Notes: generated by a model not told the origin, from the letters alone. A DNA stretch of 49,856 nt from RGIG8767 sp045531685 (GCA_045531685.1 JAZSEL010000089.1:1-49856); one strand, 5' to 3'. Shown: positions 33,261 to 42,112, numbered from the stretch's first letter. Numbers and translations are program-made.

Positions 33261-33497
33261 ATGGAAATCGTAAGAATTCTTTTAACAATTGTTTTTATTA
33301 TAGTATGTCTTGCACTTATCGGTATCGTATTATTACAGGAAGGTAAGTCAGCAGGTCTGGGTGCGATTGCAGGCGCAGCAGAAAGTTATTGGGGTAAGAA
33401 TAAAGGCCGTTCTATGGAAGGAACATTAGTAAAGCTTACTAAGTATTTGGTAGTTGCTTTTATTGTTATCGCAGCTGTACTCAATATCAATTTCTAG
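33261..33497 (+). CDS. secG: Preprotein translocase subunit SecG
   Basis: Small membrane subunit of the SecYEG channel, 78 residues with two predicted spans (about 4-24 and 57-77). The central loop has the family-typical LLQEGKSAGLGAIAGAAES segment with Gly/Ala-rich sequence. The ATG follows AGGAG. It heads the conserved secG-rnr-smpB-ssrA cluster. A terminator directly after it would reduce read-through to rnr. Confidence 0.95.
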   Translation: MEIVRILLTIVFIIVCLALIGIVLLQEGKSAGLGAIAGAAESYWGKNKGRSMEGTLVKLTKYLVVAFIVIAAVLNINF

Positions 33498-33516
33498 TAT
33501 TGAAAAGGTAGTTCGG

Positions 33517-33546
33517 GCACCCTTGTTTTGACAAGGGTGCTTTTTT
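33517..33546 (+). terminator. Terminator between secG and rnr
   Basis: GCACCCTTGT-TTTG-ACAAGGGTGC, a perfect 10-bp stem, with six T after it. The rnr ribosome site begins immediately after, so some read-through is likely. Confidence 0.88.
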
Positions 33547-33558
33547 ATGGAGTAAGAT

Positions 33559-35697
33559 ATGAAAAAATCCTTTGCAGAAAGAAAAGAACTGATTCTTAAG
33601 CTTTTTTCTGATACGCACTATGTGCCGATGAAGGAAAAAGAACTGGCAATTCTTCTGAGAGTGGAGCCGGAAGACAGGGAAGAGCTTTCCCGTGTATTAA
33701 AGAGTCTTTTGGAAAAAAGAAAAATACAAATTAATAAGCGTGGTAAATATTCTCTTTTTGACGGCAGAAGCAGGGAGAAGGGATTGCTTGAGGGTACTTT
33801 TATCAGTCACTCCAAAGGATTTGGGTTTGTGGAAGTGGAAGGAATGGAAGAGGACTTTTTCATTCCGGAATCAAAGGTAAAGGATGCCTTTCATCTGGAT
33901 ACGGTTCAAATCCGTGTGTTGCCTAAGAGTGGCGGACGGAGAACGGAAGCAGAAATTGTCAATGTAGTATCCCGAGGTATGAATCAGGTAGTGGGTCTTT
34001 TCGAATCCTGTAAAAGCTATGGCTTTGTTATCCCGGATAATCAGAAGATTGCTACGGATATTTACATTGCCAAAGAAAATAAGAAGGGTGCGGTAGACGG
34101 ACACAAGGTAGTTGTGGAGATTACAGACTTTGGTAAGCCGGGACGCAATCCGGAAGGTAAGGTAATTGAGATTCTGGGACATATTAATGACCCGGGAGTA
34201 GACATACTTTCCCTTGTAAAGGCATATGATTTAAAGGCGGAGTTTCCGGAACGTGTCATGAATCAGGCAGAACGTATCGGAGACGAGATTATTGAAGCAG
34301 ACTGTGTGGGCAGAGAGGATCTGCGTGACCTAATGATGGTTACCATTGACGGGGAAGACGCCAAGGATTTGGATGATGCCGTATCCCTTACCATGGATGG
34401 GGAGAATTATGTTCTGGGTGTGCATATTGCGGACGTAAGCAATTATGTACAGGAAAATTCTGCCCTCGACAGGGAGGCGCTTGCCAGAGGTACCAGCGTG
34501 TATCTGGTAGACAGAGTGATTCCGATGTTACCACATAAATTGTCGAATGGAATCTGTTCCTTAAATGCGGGTGTGGACAGGCTTGCAGTAAGCTGTATCA
34601 TGACAGTGAATCCAAAGGGACAGGTTGTTGACTACCGCATTGTAGAAAGTGTAATCTGTGTCAATGAACGTATGAATTACACTTCCGTAAATAAAATCAT
34701 CGAGCATAAGGACGAGGCAGAGAGAGCATTGTTTGCCGAGTATGTTCCTATGCTTGATAAAATGGCGGAGCTCTCTGCTATTTTACAGGAACTGCGTAAA
34801 GAAAGAGGTTCCATAGATTTTGATTTTCCGGAAACAAAGATTTTGCTGGATAAGGAAGGACATCCGACTGAGATTAAGCCATATGAGCGCAACAGCGCCA
34901 CAAGGCTGATTGAGTCCTTTATGTTACTGGCAAATGAAACCGTTGCCCAGCATTTTTATTGGTTGGAGCTTCCGTTTGTCTATCGTACCCACGATAATCC
35001 GGACCCGGAAAAAATCACTAAGCTGGCAACCTTTATCTACAACTTTGGATATAAGTTAAAGGTCCGTAAAGAGGAGATACATCCAAAGGAAATCCAGAAG
35101 CTTCTGGGTAAAATCATGGGAACCCAGGAAGAGGCGCTTATCAGCCGCCTTGCCCTTAGAAGTATGAAGCAGGCAAAATATACCACGGACTGCAGCGGAC
35201 ATTTCGGTCTGGCATGCCAGTATTACTGCCATTTTACTTCCCCAATCCGCCGTTATCCGGATTTGCAGATTCACAGAATCATTAAGGACAATATCCGCGG
35301 CAGAATGAAACGGGCTAAAATTGAGCATTACGATGAGATTTTACCGACAGTGGCACAGCAGTCTTCTAAGAGGGAGCGTCTGGCAGACGAAGCAGAACGG
35401 GAAACAGTAAAGCTAAAAAAAGCAGAATATATGGAGCAATTCATAGGAGAAGTGTTTGAAGGAGTTATCAGCAGCATTACCGAATGGGGTGTGTATGTGG
35501 AATTGCCTAATACCGTAGAAGGTATGGTCCATGTATCCAAGATTCCGGGTGATTTCTTCAATTACGACGAAGCACACTATGAAATGGTGGGAGCAAAAAC
35601 CGGTAAAAAATACGAATTGGGACAGAGTGTTAAGGTAAGAGTCCATCAGGTGGATAAATTCTTACGGACTATAGATTTCTTATTTGCTGAAGAATAA
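33559..35697 (+). CDS. rnr: Ribonuclease R
   Basis: Processive 3'-5' exoribonuclease of 712 residues that degrades structured RNA and, with trans-translation, nonstop mRNA. Domains in order: winged helix (about 5-67), two cold-shock domains (about 75-235), RNB catalytic domain with DGEDAKDLDDAVS carrying Asp264, Asp270, Asp272 and Asp273, and a C-terminal S1 domain (about 630-708). It lacks the long Lys-rich tail of the enterobacterial enzyme. The ATG has GGAG eight bases upstream. The smpB gene follows 19 bases after the stop. Confidence 0.96.
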   Translation: MKKSFAERKELILKLFSDTHYVPMKEKELAILLRVEPEDREELSRVLKSLLEKRKIQINKRGKYSLFDGRSREKGLLEGTFISHSKGFGFVEVEGMEEDFFIPESKVKDAFHLDTVQIRVLPKSGGRRTEAEIVNVVSRGMNQVVGLFESCKSYGFVIPDNQKIATDIYIAKENKKGAVDGHKVVVEITDFGKPGRNPEGKVIEILGHINDPGVDILSLVKAYDLKAEFPERVMNQAERIGDEIIEADCVGREDLRDLMMVTIDGEDAKDLDDAVSLTMDGENYVLGVHIADVSNYVQENSALDREALARGTSVYLVDRVIPMLPHKLSNGICSLNAGVDRLAVSCIMTVNPKGQVVDYRIVESVICVNERMNYTSVNKIIEHKDEAERALFAEYVPMLDKMAELSAILQELRKERGSIDFDFPETKILLDKEGHPTEIKPYERNSATRLIESFMLLANETVAQHFYWLELPFVYRTHDNPDPEKITKLATFIYNFGYKLKVRKEEIHPKEIQKLLGKIMGTQEEALISRLALRSMKQAKYTTDCSGHFGLACQYYCHFTSPIRRYPDLQIHRIIKDNIRGRMKRAKIEHYDEILPTVAQQSSKRERLADEAERETVKLKKAEYMEQFIGEVFEGVISSITEWGVYVELPNTVEGMVHVSKIPGDFFNYDEAHYEMVGAKTGKKYELGQSVKVRVHQVDKFLRTIDFLFAEE

Positions 35698-35716
35698 TTT
35701 ATTTGGAGATTGAAAA

Positions 35717-36184
35717 ATGGCAAAAGAAAGCATGAAATTAGTTGCTAATAATAAAAAGGCATATCATGATTATTTTGTGGATGAAAAGTTTGAGGCAGGT
35801 CTGGTACTGCATGGAACAGAGGTAAAATCCTTACGTCTGGGTAAGTGCAGTATCAAGGAATCCTTTATTAGAATTGAAAATGGAGAAGTATGGGTGTATG
35901 GAATGCACATCAGCCCATACGAAATGGGTAATATTTTCAACAAAGATCCGCTCCGCCCGAAAAAACTTTTACTCCACAAATATGAGATTAATAAGCTTTT
36001 GGGAAAAATCAAAGAAAAAGGTGTTACCCTGGTACCTCTTCAGGTATACTTTAAGGACGGAAAAGCCAAAATCGAAATGGGATTATGCCGTGGTAAAAAG
36101 CTTTACGACAAACGTCAGGATATTGCGAAAAAAGACCAGAAGAGAGAAGCAGAGAAGGAATTCAAGATTCGTAATTTCGGATAA
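35717..36184 (+). CDS. smpB: SsrA-binding protein SmpB
   Basis: tmRNA-binding protein of 155 residues, standard length. It delivers tmRNA to stalled ribosomes. The OB-fold core includes NKKAYHDYFVDEKFEAGLVL and GTEVKSLRLGKCSIKESF, and the basic C-terminal tail (about 130-155, with KKDQKREAEKEFK) inserts into the empty mRNA channel. The ATG has TGGAG upstream. The tmRNA gene itself begins 116 bases downstream, with its own promoter. Confidence 0.97.
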   Translation: MAKESMKLVANNKKAYHDYFVDEKFEAGLVLHGTEVKSLRLGKCSIKESFIRIENGEVWVYGMHISPYEMGNIFNKDPLRPKKLLLHKYEINKLLGKIKEKGVTLVPLQVYFKDGKAKIEMGLCRGKKLYDKRQDIAKKDQKREAEKEFKIRNFG

Positions 36185-36237
36185 AGTGATTTCAAAAAAG
36201 AAATTATTAAGAATTCATGAAACTTCAAAAGGAGTGG

Positions 36238-36266
36238 TTGACCTGCAACCATCAATCCGATAAAAT
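36238..36266 (+). promoter_or_regulatory. tmRNA promoter
   Basis: -35 TTGACC (36238-36243), a 17-base spacer and -10 TAAAAT (36261-36266). The predicted start near 36273 gives a short leader containing a GTAAGC-AAA-GCTTAC hairpin (36276-36290) before the mature 5' end, a possible processing signal. Confidence 0.75.
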
Positions 36267-36300
36267 AACAAAGCAGTAAGCAAAGCTTACTTATATACAA

Positions 36301-36636
36301 GGGCCAGTCAAGGTTTCGACGGGGTTTTTGAAACTGGAGAAGCAAGCCGTTGCAACACGTTAATTGCAAATTTTAAAATTAAACGCTAACAATAAATTAG
36401 CTTACGCTGCCTAGTTGCAGCTGTCCTGCCTTTTGCACCTACACTTAAGAATCAGGGCATCGACTATGTAGGAAACGACATGTACTAAGCTTTGCGTATA
36501 TGGGCGTATTATGAAGCTACTGAATGCATTCGGGTGTCTGTCACTGAATGCAGGAGGGAATGTTAACCGATAGACTAAGCTTGTAGAAGTACAGGGGATG
36601 GGGCTTCGGACACGGGTTCGACTCCCGTCTGGTCCA
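36301..36636 (+). ncRNA. ssrA: Transfer-messenger RNA (SsrA)
   Basis: One-piece tmRNA of about 336 bases. The acceptor stem pairs GGGCCAG (36301-36307) with CTGGTCC (36629-36635), leaving discriminator A36636. The tRNA-like half is marked by TTTCGACGGGG near the 5' end and the T-arm CGGGTTCGACTCCCG near the 3' end. The mRNA-like part (36385-36414) reads ANNKLAYAA and stop, starting from a GCT resume codon. No CCA is encoded, so it must be added by tRNA nucleotidyltransferase. It follows smpB and has its own promoter and terminator. It rescues stalled ribosomes and tags their products for proteolysis. Confidence 0.95.
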
Positions 36637-36674
36637 CTGAAAGAGGCAGAAACAAACTGCCGTCCAAAAGGTAA

Positions 36675-36707
36675 AATCCGGACATGGGTTATGTTCGGAT
36701 TTTTTTT
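36675..36707 (+). terminator. Terminator after tmRNA
   Basis: AATCCGGACAT pairs with ATGTTCGGATT (one G-U pair) around GGGTT, followed by a T tract. Confidence 0.88.
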
Positions 36708-36740
36708 GATGGGAATGTTTCTTGGTAAAAATGAGTTTTA

Positions 36741-36756
36741 ATAAGGACATCCTTAT
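36741..36756. promoter_or_regulatory. Palindrome ATAAGGACATCCTTAT upstream of exporter gene
   Basis: Perfect 7-bp arms (ATAAGGA and TCCTTAT) separated by CA. It lies just upstream of a TATATTATT -10-like stretch (36759-36767) for the following gene, a classic repressor position. Confidence 0.45.
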
Positions 36757-36798
36757 GATATATTATTAGATGGAATTTGCATGTAAAGGAGCAGTTAC

Positions 36799-37815
36799 GT
36801 GGAATTTAAGAAGATAGATAGAAAGATGTTAATACTGGCACTGAAGATTGCCATTGGAACCAGTGCGGCCATGTTTATTGCTGAGGCGCTGCATTTACAG
36901 AATGCGGGAAGCGCGGGAACCATTGCACTTCTTACTATTGTGACAACAAAGTGGGAGACGGTAAGGCTGACGGTAGCCAGAATCGTAACCTTTGCCATAG
37001 CGGTGTTGCTTGTGGTGGTGGTTTTTACCAATATTCATGTTGCATGGCTGGACTTTGGTATTTACATTTTCTTTATTGTGTTAATATGTGAATTCTTGGG
37101 GTGGAAGAGTACCATTTCGGTTAATTCTGTTATTGGTACCCATTTTCTGGTAGCCCAGGATTTCAGCCCGGAATTTATTGTTAATGAATTTATGCTGGTA
37201 TTAATCGGTACCATTGCAGCATTTATTGTTAATTCATTTTCCCATAATAAGAACAGACAAAAGAAACTGGTTGCCAATATTGCTTATGTGGAAGCGCAGC
37301 TTCAGACAATATTGAAGGAACTTGCGTATTATTTACAGAAACGTGAGATGAAAGCAGATGTGTGGGACGATATCCGTAATTTAGAGGCACGCTTGAAAAA
37401 TCTCATTGTAGATGCTTACGAATATGAAGGCAATACCTTCATGACCCATACGGGATATTATATGAGTTATTTTGAAATGCGCCTGGAACAATGTAATGTG
37501 CTCCATGATTTGCATTATGAATTGCAAAAGATGAGAAGTCATACGGTACAGGCAGAGCAGGTGGCGGAGTATATGCTCTATCTGGTGGATTATGTGCATG
37601 AGATGAATGTGCCGGAGGAACAGATACAACGATTGGAAGTGATGGTGGAAGATATACAGAATCAATCACTTCCTACATCAAGGGATGAATTTGAGACAAG
37701 GGCGGTTCTGTATCACATTTTGACAGAGCTGGAAGCGTTCCTGATTCATAAGCGGCGCTTTGTGAATGCCATGGATGATAAGCAAAGACAGATGTATTGG
37801 AAAGAAAATACGTAA
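36799..37815 (+). CDS. Aromatic acid exporter (ArAE/FUSC-like) family protein
   Basis: Membrane protein of 338 residues with an N-terminal half of about five to six spans (20-150) resembling the ArAE_1 domain and a soluble helical C-terminal half (about 155-330). Bacterial relatives (B. subtilis YqjA/DUF939 type) are suggested to export aromatic acids or act in the envelope; the substrate here is unknown. The start is GTG at 36799, with AAAGGAG seven bases before it. A palindrome lies upstream and no gene is clearly cotranscribed. Confidence 0.82.
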   Translation: MEFKKIDRKMLILALKIAIGTSAAMFIAEALHLQNAGSAGTIALLTIVTTKWETVRLTVARIVTFAIAVLLVVVVFTNIHVAWLDFGIYIFFIVLICEFLGWKSTISVNSVIGTHFLVAQDFSPEFIVNEFMLVLIGTIAAFIVNSFSHNKNRQKKLVANIAYVEAQLQTILKELAYYLQKREMKADVWDDIRNLEARLKNLIVDAYEYEGNTFMTHTGYYMSYFEMRLEQCNVLHDLHYELQKMRSHTVQAEQVAEYMLYLVDYVHEMNVPEEQIQRLEVMVEDIQNQSLPTSRDEFETRAVLYHILTELEAFLIHKRRFVNAMDDKQRQMYWKENT

Positions 37816-37874
37816 AAAAACGCAATTTTGTACTAAAAATGTGCATTTTCTAGTTTCGCAGAGCGGGGGACCTA

Positions 37875-37883
37875 TGGTATAAT
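37875..37883 (+). promoter_or_regulatory. Extended -10 promoter for PilZ gene
   Basis: TGGTATAAT (37875-37883) is a perfect extended -10 element. It lies 15 bases before an in-frame ATG at 37899, which would put the transcript start inside that codon region. This supports the downstream start at 37923. Confidence 0.6.
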
Positions 37884-37922
37884 GTTGAAAGTCTGGAAAT
37901 GAATTGTACAGTGGGAGAGGTT

Positions 37923-38594
37923 ATGTTTTTACAAGAGTTAGAAGTAGAATCAAAAGTAACGATTTTGGTACGAATTGGAAGTCAGACATTGGCCTTTGAT
38001 ACTCAGATTGAAGAAGTATTAGAGGATGGGGTGTTAACGGAGCCGATTTATCGCAATGATAAGCTTGTGGGATTTAAGACTAAGGGGTTAATTATTACTC
38101 TTCAGATTTGTAACAAATCAGATGAGAAGGTATATGAGTTTACCAATGCAGATGTTTTGAATGTTAAGACAAAAGACGGTAAAATTCATCATAAGATTTC
38201 ATGCAGGAATGAAGGACGACAGATTAACCGACGTACGGCGGTGCGTGTATGGCTGGGCATGGAAGGTGTGGCACAGCTGGGTATTAATAAGACTGCGTAC
38301 AGCGTGATTGTTAAGGATATCAGTGTGTCCGGCGTTTCCTTTATCTCACATAAGAATATGAATGTGGGAGCAGGAACCATGGCTCATATTACATTCCATG
38401 ATAAGGATGCAAAGGTTAAGTTCAGCCTGGGCTCTATCATCGTACGTGTGGCAGATATGGAAGACGGACGTGTGTTATATGGATGCCGTCTGAATCAGGA
38501 GAGTCCGGCTATTGCCAAGTATGTTGCCGATAAGCAACGTGAAAAATTGAAAGCATCCCGGACGGTTGGAACAACGGTGCCTCTTGAAAGATAA
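37923..38594 (+). CDS. PilZ-domain c-di-GMP receptor, YcgR-like
   Basis: Cytoplasmic protein of 223 residues. An N-terminal YcgR-type beta domain (about 5-95) is followed by a PilZ domain (about 100-215). Both c-di-GMP-binding motifs are intact: RRTAVR (103-108) gives RxxxR, and DISVSG (132-137) gives [D/N]xSxxG. It probably changes motility or surface behaviour when c-di-GMP rises. The ATG at 37923 has GGGAG five bases upstream. A single-span membrane protein gene begins 8 bases after its stop. Confidence 0.88.
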   Translation: MFLQELEVESKVTILVRIGSQTLAFDTQIEEVLEDGVLTEPIYRNDKLVGFKTKGLIITLQICNKSDEKVYEFTNADVLNVKTKDGKIHHKISCRNEGRQINRRTAVRVWLGMEGVAQLGINKTAYSVIVKDISVSGVSFISHKNMNVGAGTMAHITFHDKDAKVKFSLGSIIVRVADMEDGRVLYGCRLNQESPAIAKYVADKQREKLKASRTVGTTVPLER

Positions 38595-38602
38595 GAACAG
38601 AT

Positions 38603-39166
38603 ATGGAACAGGATACAAAAAAGCAATATACAGTAAATGGTTTTTTGTTTGGTGACCAAGCTGATGTAGAATTGGCAAGTCAGGAACTGAGCAAAATAAA
38701 TTACATAGAAAAAAAGATGGAGCGCCATAACGGGGAGACCATACTGGCGGTGTATCAGGCGGCGTTGGAGAAGCGAATGTTCCGTACGCCGATTGGGTAC
38801 AGTTATTTACAGCAATTGCAGAAGCGTCTTGTGAGTATGGGCATTGACAAAAGCCGTATTCCGCCGATTCCGTTGTATCAGGTGTTCAATAATGAGTATA
38901 AGACAAAGGAGCAGCCTCCGCGGATTAAGGTGAAAAAGCAAGTGCCGCCGGATGTGAAAAAACTCCGTTATTCCGTATGGGGGAATGTTGTTTTAGTGAT
39001 ATTGGTCATATTGTTATTTGCTATTACAGTGACCGGTGAAAATGCAAACGCTATTAATTACCGTCATGCCATTGAAAATGAGTATTCTGAGTGGGCAGAC
39101 GAATTGACGCAGCGCGAGCAACTTGTGAGGGAAAAAGAGAGAGAACTGGGTATATCAGCGGATTAA
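38603..39166 (+). CDS. Single-span membrane protein of unknown function
   Basis: Protein of 187 residues, not recognised. An N-terminal soluble region (1-115) begins YTVNGFLFGDQADVELA and contains repeated Gln/Lys-rich helices. One hydrophobic span lies at about 128-143 (NVVLVILVILLFAIT). The C-terminal 40 residues are charged and helical with coiled-coil character. Topology by the positive-inside rule puts the basic N-terminal part (KVKKQVPPDVKKLRY) in the cytoplasm. The 8-base gap after the PilZ gene suggests cotranslation and a shared process. Confidence 0.7.
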   Translation: MEQDTKKQYTVNGFLFGDQADVELASQELSKINYIEKKMERHNGETILAVYQAALEKRMFRTPIGYSYLQQLQKRLVSMGIDKSRIPPIPLYQVFNNEYKTKEQPPRIKVKKQVPPDVKKLRYSVWGNVVLVILVILLFAITVTGENANAINYRHAIENEYSEWADELTQREQLVREKERELGISAD

Positions 39167-39213
39167 GTTGCGTTATTGTCTAAATGGCAGTAATGGGAAT
39201 GCCGGAGGTTCTT

Positions 39214-39888
39214 ATGGAACAGATTAAGATTTTAGTTGTGGATGATGAGACCCGCATAAGAAAGCTTGTGGGTGATTTTCTAAAAAAGAGCGGATATCAG
39301 GTAATCGAAGCCTCTGACGGAAGCGAGGCATTGGACATTTTTTACGGGCAGCAGGATATTGCACTTGTAATTTTGGATGTTATGATGCCAAAGGTGGACG
39401 GTTGGCAGGTGTGCAGGGAATTGCGTACGTATTCCAAGGTGCCGATTATTATGCTTACCGCCAAATCCGAAGAACGGGATGAACTTATGGGCTTTGAGCT
39501 GGGAGTGGATGAGTATATTACCAAGCCATTCAGTCCTAAGATATTGGTTGCCAGGGTAGAAGCCATACTTCGAAGAACCATGCAGAGTGAAGCAACCGAG
39601 ATAATTGAACTCGGAGGCATCACAGTGGACAAGACAGCTCACACAGTTACCATTGAGGGTGAATCGATTGAACTCAGTTATAAAGAATTTGAACTGTTGG
39701 TTTTCTTTATGGAAAATCAGGGAATTGCTCTTTCAAGAGAGAAAATCCTTAATAGCGTATGGAATTATGATTATTACGGAGATGCCCGCACCATCGATAC
39801 ACATGTGAAGAAGTTAAGAAGCAAGTTGAATGGCAAGGGCGATTATATAAAAACGATTTGGGGCCTCGGATACAAAATGGAGGTATAG
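39214..39888 (+). CDS. OmpR/PhoB-type response regulator (orphan)
   Basis: DNA-binding regulator of 224 residues. The receiver domain (1-120) has Asp10/Asp11, phosphoacceptor Asp55 (VILDVMMPK), a conserved Thr and Lys. The winged-helix output domain (about 130-224) ends in YKMEV. The ATG at 39214 has GGAGG six bases before it; the 30-base upstream extension is not conserved. No kinase gene is adjacent. The nearest sensor kinase is at 47051 and may be its partner, as an inference only. A strong terminator follows. Confidence 0.93.
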   Translation: MEQIKILVVDDETRIRKLVGDFLKKSGYQVIEASDGSEALDIFYGQQDIALVILDVMMPKVDGWQVCRELRTYSKVPIIMLTAKSEERDELMGFELGVDEYITKPFSPKILVARVEAILRRTMQSEATEIIELGGITVDKTAHTVTIEGESIELSYKEFELLVFFMENQGIALSREKILNSVWNYDYYGDARTIDTHVKKLRSKLNGKGDYIKTIWGLGYKMEV

Positions 39889-39930
39889 CTGCGAGATAGT
39901 AGCTCTGCGAGCAAAAAAATGAGCAAATTG

Positions 39931-39959
39931 ATGGGAAAACATATTGTTTTCCCATTTTT
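39931..39959 (+). terminator. Terminator after orphan response regulator
   Basis: ATGGGAAAACA pairs perfectly with TGTTTTCCCAT around TAT, followed by five T. Confidence 0.88.
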
Positions 39960-39961
39960 GT

Positions 39962-39991
39962 TTGTACAAAAGTCACATGTCATGTTAGAAT
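39962..39991 (+). promoter_or_regulatory. Promoter for EIIC-EAL gene
   Basis: -35 TTGTAC (39962-39967), an 18-base spacer and extended -10 TGTTAGAAT (39983-39991), the same -10 as secG. It overlaps an ATG-ATG pair at 39995, which argues for a start further down. Confidence 0.5.
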
Positions 39992-40039
39992 ATAATGATG
40001 AAAAAAGATTCTTCAAAAGAGAAGGGGTTAAATGGGAAA

Positions 40040-42112
40040 ATGAGTGAGAAATTGGAGAGAATTACGTACCGGATAGAAAATAATTTCTTTCTTACTGTCA
40101 TCCGGCATGGATTGACGCTGATGATTCCGGTTATTTTAACCGGTGGTGTGGCATGTGCATTTATGAATCTGCCGTTTGTAGATTATTCAAGAACTATCGG
40201 TGGCTTTGATATAATGCTTCTGCATGGCTTCTTCGAAATGATTTATCAAGGAACATTTGGCGTATTCTCCATGGTTTTGGTTATTGTGCTTGCGCTCAGC
40301 TATGGAATGGAGCGTAATGAGACGGTAGACAAGGTTGCTTTGTACATTATTGTTGCACTTGGTTCTTACGGTGTGCAGCTGAATGTTGGGGGCGAAGATT
40401 TTAATATTGGGAATCTGGGAGTGCAAGGGTGTTTTACAGCGATGTTTATAGCGCTTGTTTCCTGCTATATATATCAGCGACTGAGAAAAGTGTCGGTATT
40501 GACTCTCCGTAAATATGCAGTGGGAATGGAAAGCTTGTGTGCTAATGCCATACAGGCACTTCTTCCGATGGCGATTACCATTCTTTTGGCAGCGTCTTTT
40601 GCCAAGGTGTTGCACTTATGCTTTGGTGTATATAATCTGCATGAGCTTTTTGCATACTATTCTTGCCAATTGTTTGAGGGTATGGGGAATCACTGGGGGT
40701 CCGGTTTGTTATATACCTTTTTATTACATCTTCTTTGGTTATGTGGTTTCCATGGAAGTCATATGCTTGAGCCGGTTGCACAGACTACCTTTGTACAGGT
40801 GTCTGAGGACGTTGTGTTCAGCAAGAGTTTTTTTGATACCTATGTGGTTATGGGCGGATGTGGAACTACGATTTGTGTACTGTTAATTCTGTTGATTTTT
40901 TATCGGAATGACCGAATGGGTAATTTGGCCAAGATAGGTTCCTTTACCGTGATTTTTAATTTGAATGAAGTGTTGAATTTTGGATTGCCGATTATTTTGA
41001 ATCCGGTTATGGCGATTCCGTTTATTTTAACACCAATTCTTTGCTATTTAACTGCTTATTTGGCAACAGCCGTAGGATTGGTACCAACCATTACCAGAGA
41101 GATTGTCTGGTCAACACCGCCTCTTATTAGTGGATACATGGCGACCGGTTCTATTCGGGGCACGATCTTACAGCTGGTGTGCATTTTGATGGGTATGGCA
41201 GTGTACTATCCGTTTATCCGGTTGCATAAGCAGGTTCAGGAAGTATATTCCCGCGAGAAGTTAAAAGTAATGGTAAAAGAGCTTCAGGAAGAAGAAATCG
41301 AAAACGAGGAGCCTCGTTTCCTGGGAAGAATGGATAGCTATGGCTTGATTTCACGTATGCTTTTGGAGGATTTAAAACTGGCGATAGAAAAAGATGAATT
41401 ATTCATGGTATACCAGCCACAGGTTAACGAAAAAGGCGAATGTGTAGGTGGAGAGGCGCTCCTTAGATGGAATCATCCATTGTACGGTATCATTTATACA
41501 CCATTGATCATTTATCTGGCGAAAGAAGGTAATCTCCTTCCGCAATTGGAAGAAAAAATATTTGATATTGCTTCGGCGGCAATTAAGAGAATTTCAGAAG
41601 AATACGACGGTGATTTTAAGATTTCCGTAAATATTACCGCAAAATCACTTCTGTGGGATATTGAATCTTGCATTAAGGCTAATTTGGAAAGGCATGGTAT
41701 TACCGCAGAACAGTTATGGATAGAAATTACGGAGCAGGATGTTATTTCCAATGCGGATCATGTAATTGATAAATTACAGCGGTTGAAAGACTGTGGTCAC
41801 GTACTGTTAATTGATGATTTCGGAATGGGACATACCTCCCTGATTTATCTGCAGTCCAATTATTTCGGAGTGGTTAAGCTGGACGGTTCTTTGGTGAAAA
41901 AAATCCTGGACAATGAGACTAATCAGAAAATCGTGGCGTCCATCGTTGAATTAGGCAACGAATTAGGTATTAAGGTAATTGCCGAATACGTGGAAACAAG
42001 AGAGGAATGGCAGATGCTTAAGAATTTGGGATGCTTCTGTTATCAGGGATTTTTATTCAGTAAGCCGATTGAGTTAGATGAATTTATTGAATACATCAAC
42101 AATCAGTCATAA
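40040..42112 (+). CDS. PTS EIIC membrane domain fused to EAL c-di-GMP phosphodiesterase
   Basis: Fusion protein of 690 residues. Residues 20-400 resemble the cellobiose/lactose-type EIIC permease, with GFHG (His238) and NEVLNFGLP (Glu310) at the sugar-site positions. A linker of about 35 residues leads to an EAL domain (about 435-690) with EAL 472-474, DDFG 592-595, Lys613, Glu649 and Gln669, all needed for c-di-GMP hydrolysis. No EIIA/EIIB domain or gene is nearby, so it is probably a sugar receptor and not a phosphorylating transporter. The start is uncertain: 40040 has a distant GAAGGGG, and 39995 overlaps the promoter. Adjacent genes are unrelated. Confidence 0.85.
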   Translation: MSEKLERITYRIENNFFLTVIRHGLTLMIPVILTGGVACAFMNLPFVDYSRTIGGFDIMLLHGFFEMIYQGTFGVFSMVLVIVLALSYGMERNETVDKVALYIIVALGSYGVQLNVGGEDFNIGNLGVQGCFTAMFIALVSCYIYQRLRKVSVLTLRKYAVGMESLCANAIQALLPMAITILLAASFAKVLHLCFGVYNLHELFAYYSCQLFEGMGNHWGSGLLYTFLLHLLWLCGFHGSHMLEPVAQTTFVQVSEDVVFSKSFFDTYVVMGGCGTTICVLLILLIFYRNDRMGNLAKIGSFTVIFNLNEVLNFGLPIILNPVMAIPFILTPILCYLTAYLATAVGLVPTITREIVWSTPPLISGYMATGSIRGTILQLVCILMGMAVYYPFIRLHKQVQEVYSREKLKVMVKELQEEEIENEEPRFLGRMDSYGLISRMLLEDLKLAIEKDELFMVYQPQVNEKGECVGGEALLRWNHPLYGIIYTPLIIYLAKEGNLLPQLEEKIFDIASAAIKRISEEYDGDFKISVNITAKSLLWDIESCIKANLERHGITAEQLWIEITEQDVISNADHVIDKLQRLKDCGHVLLIDDFGMGHTSLIYLQSNYFGVVKLDGSLVKKILDNETNQKIVASIVELGNELGIKVIAEYVETREEWQMLKNLGCFCYQGFLFSKPIELDEFIEYINNQS

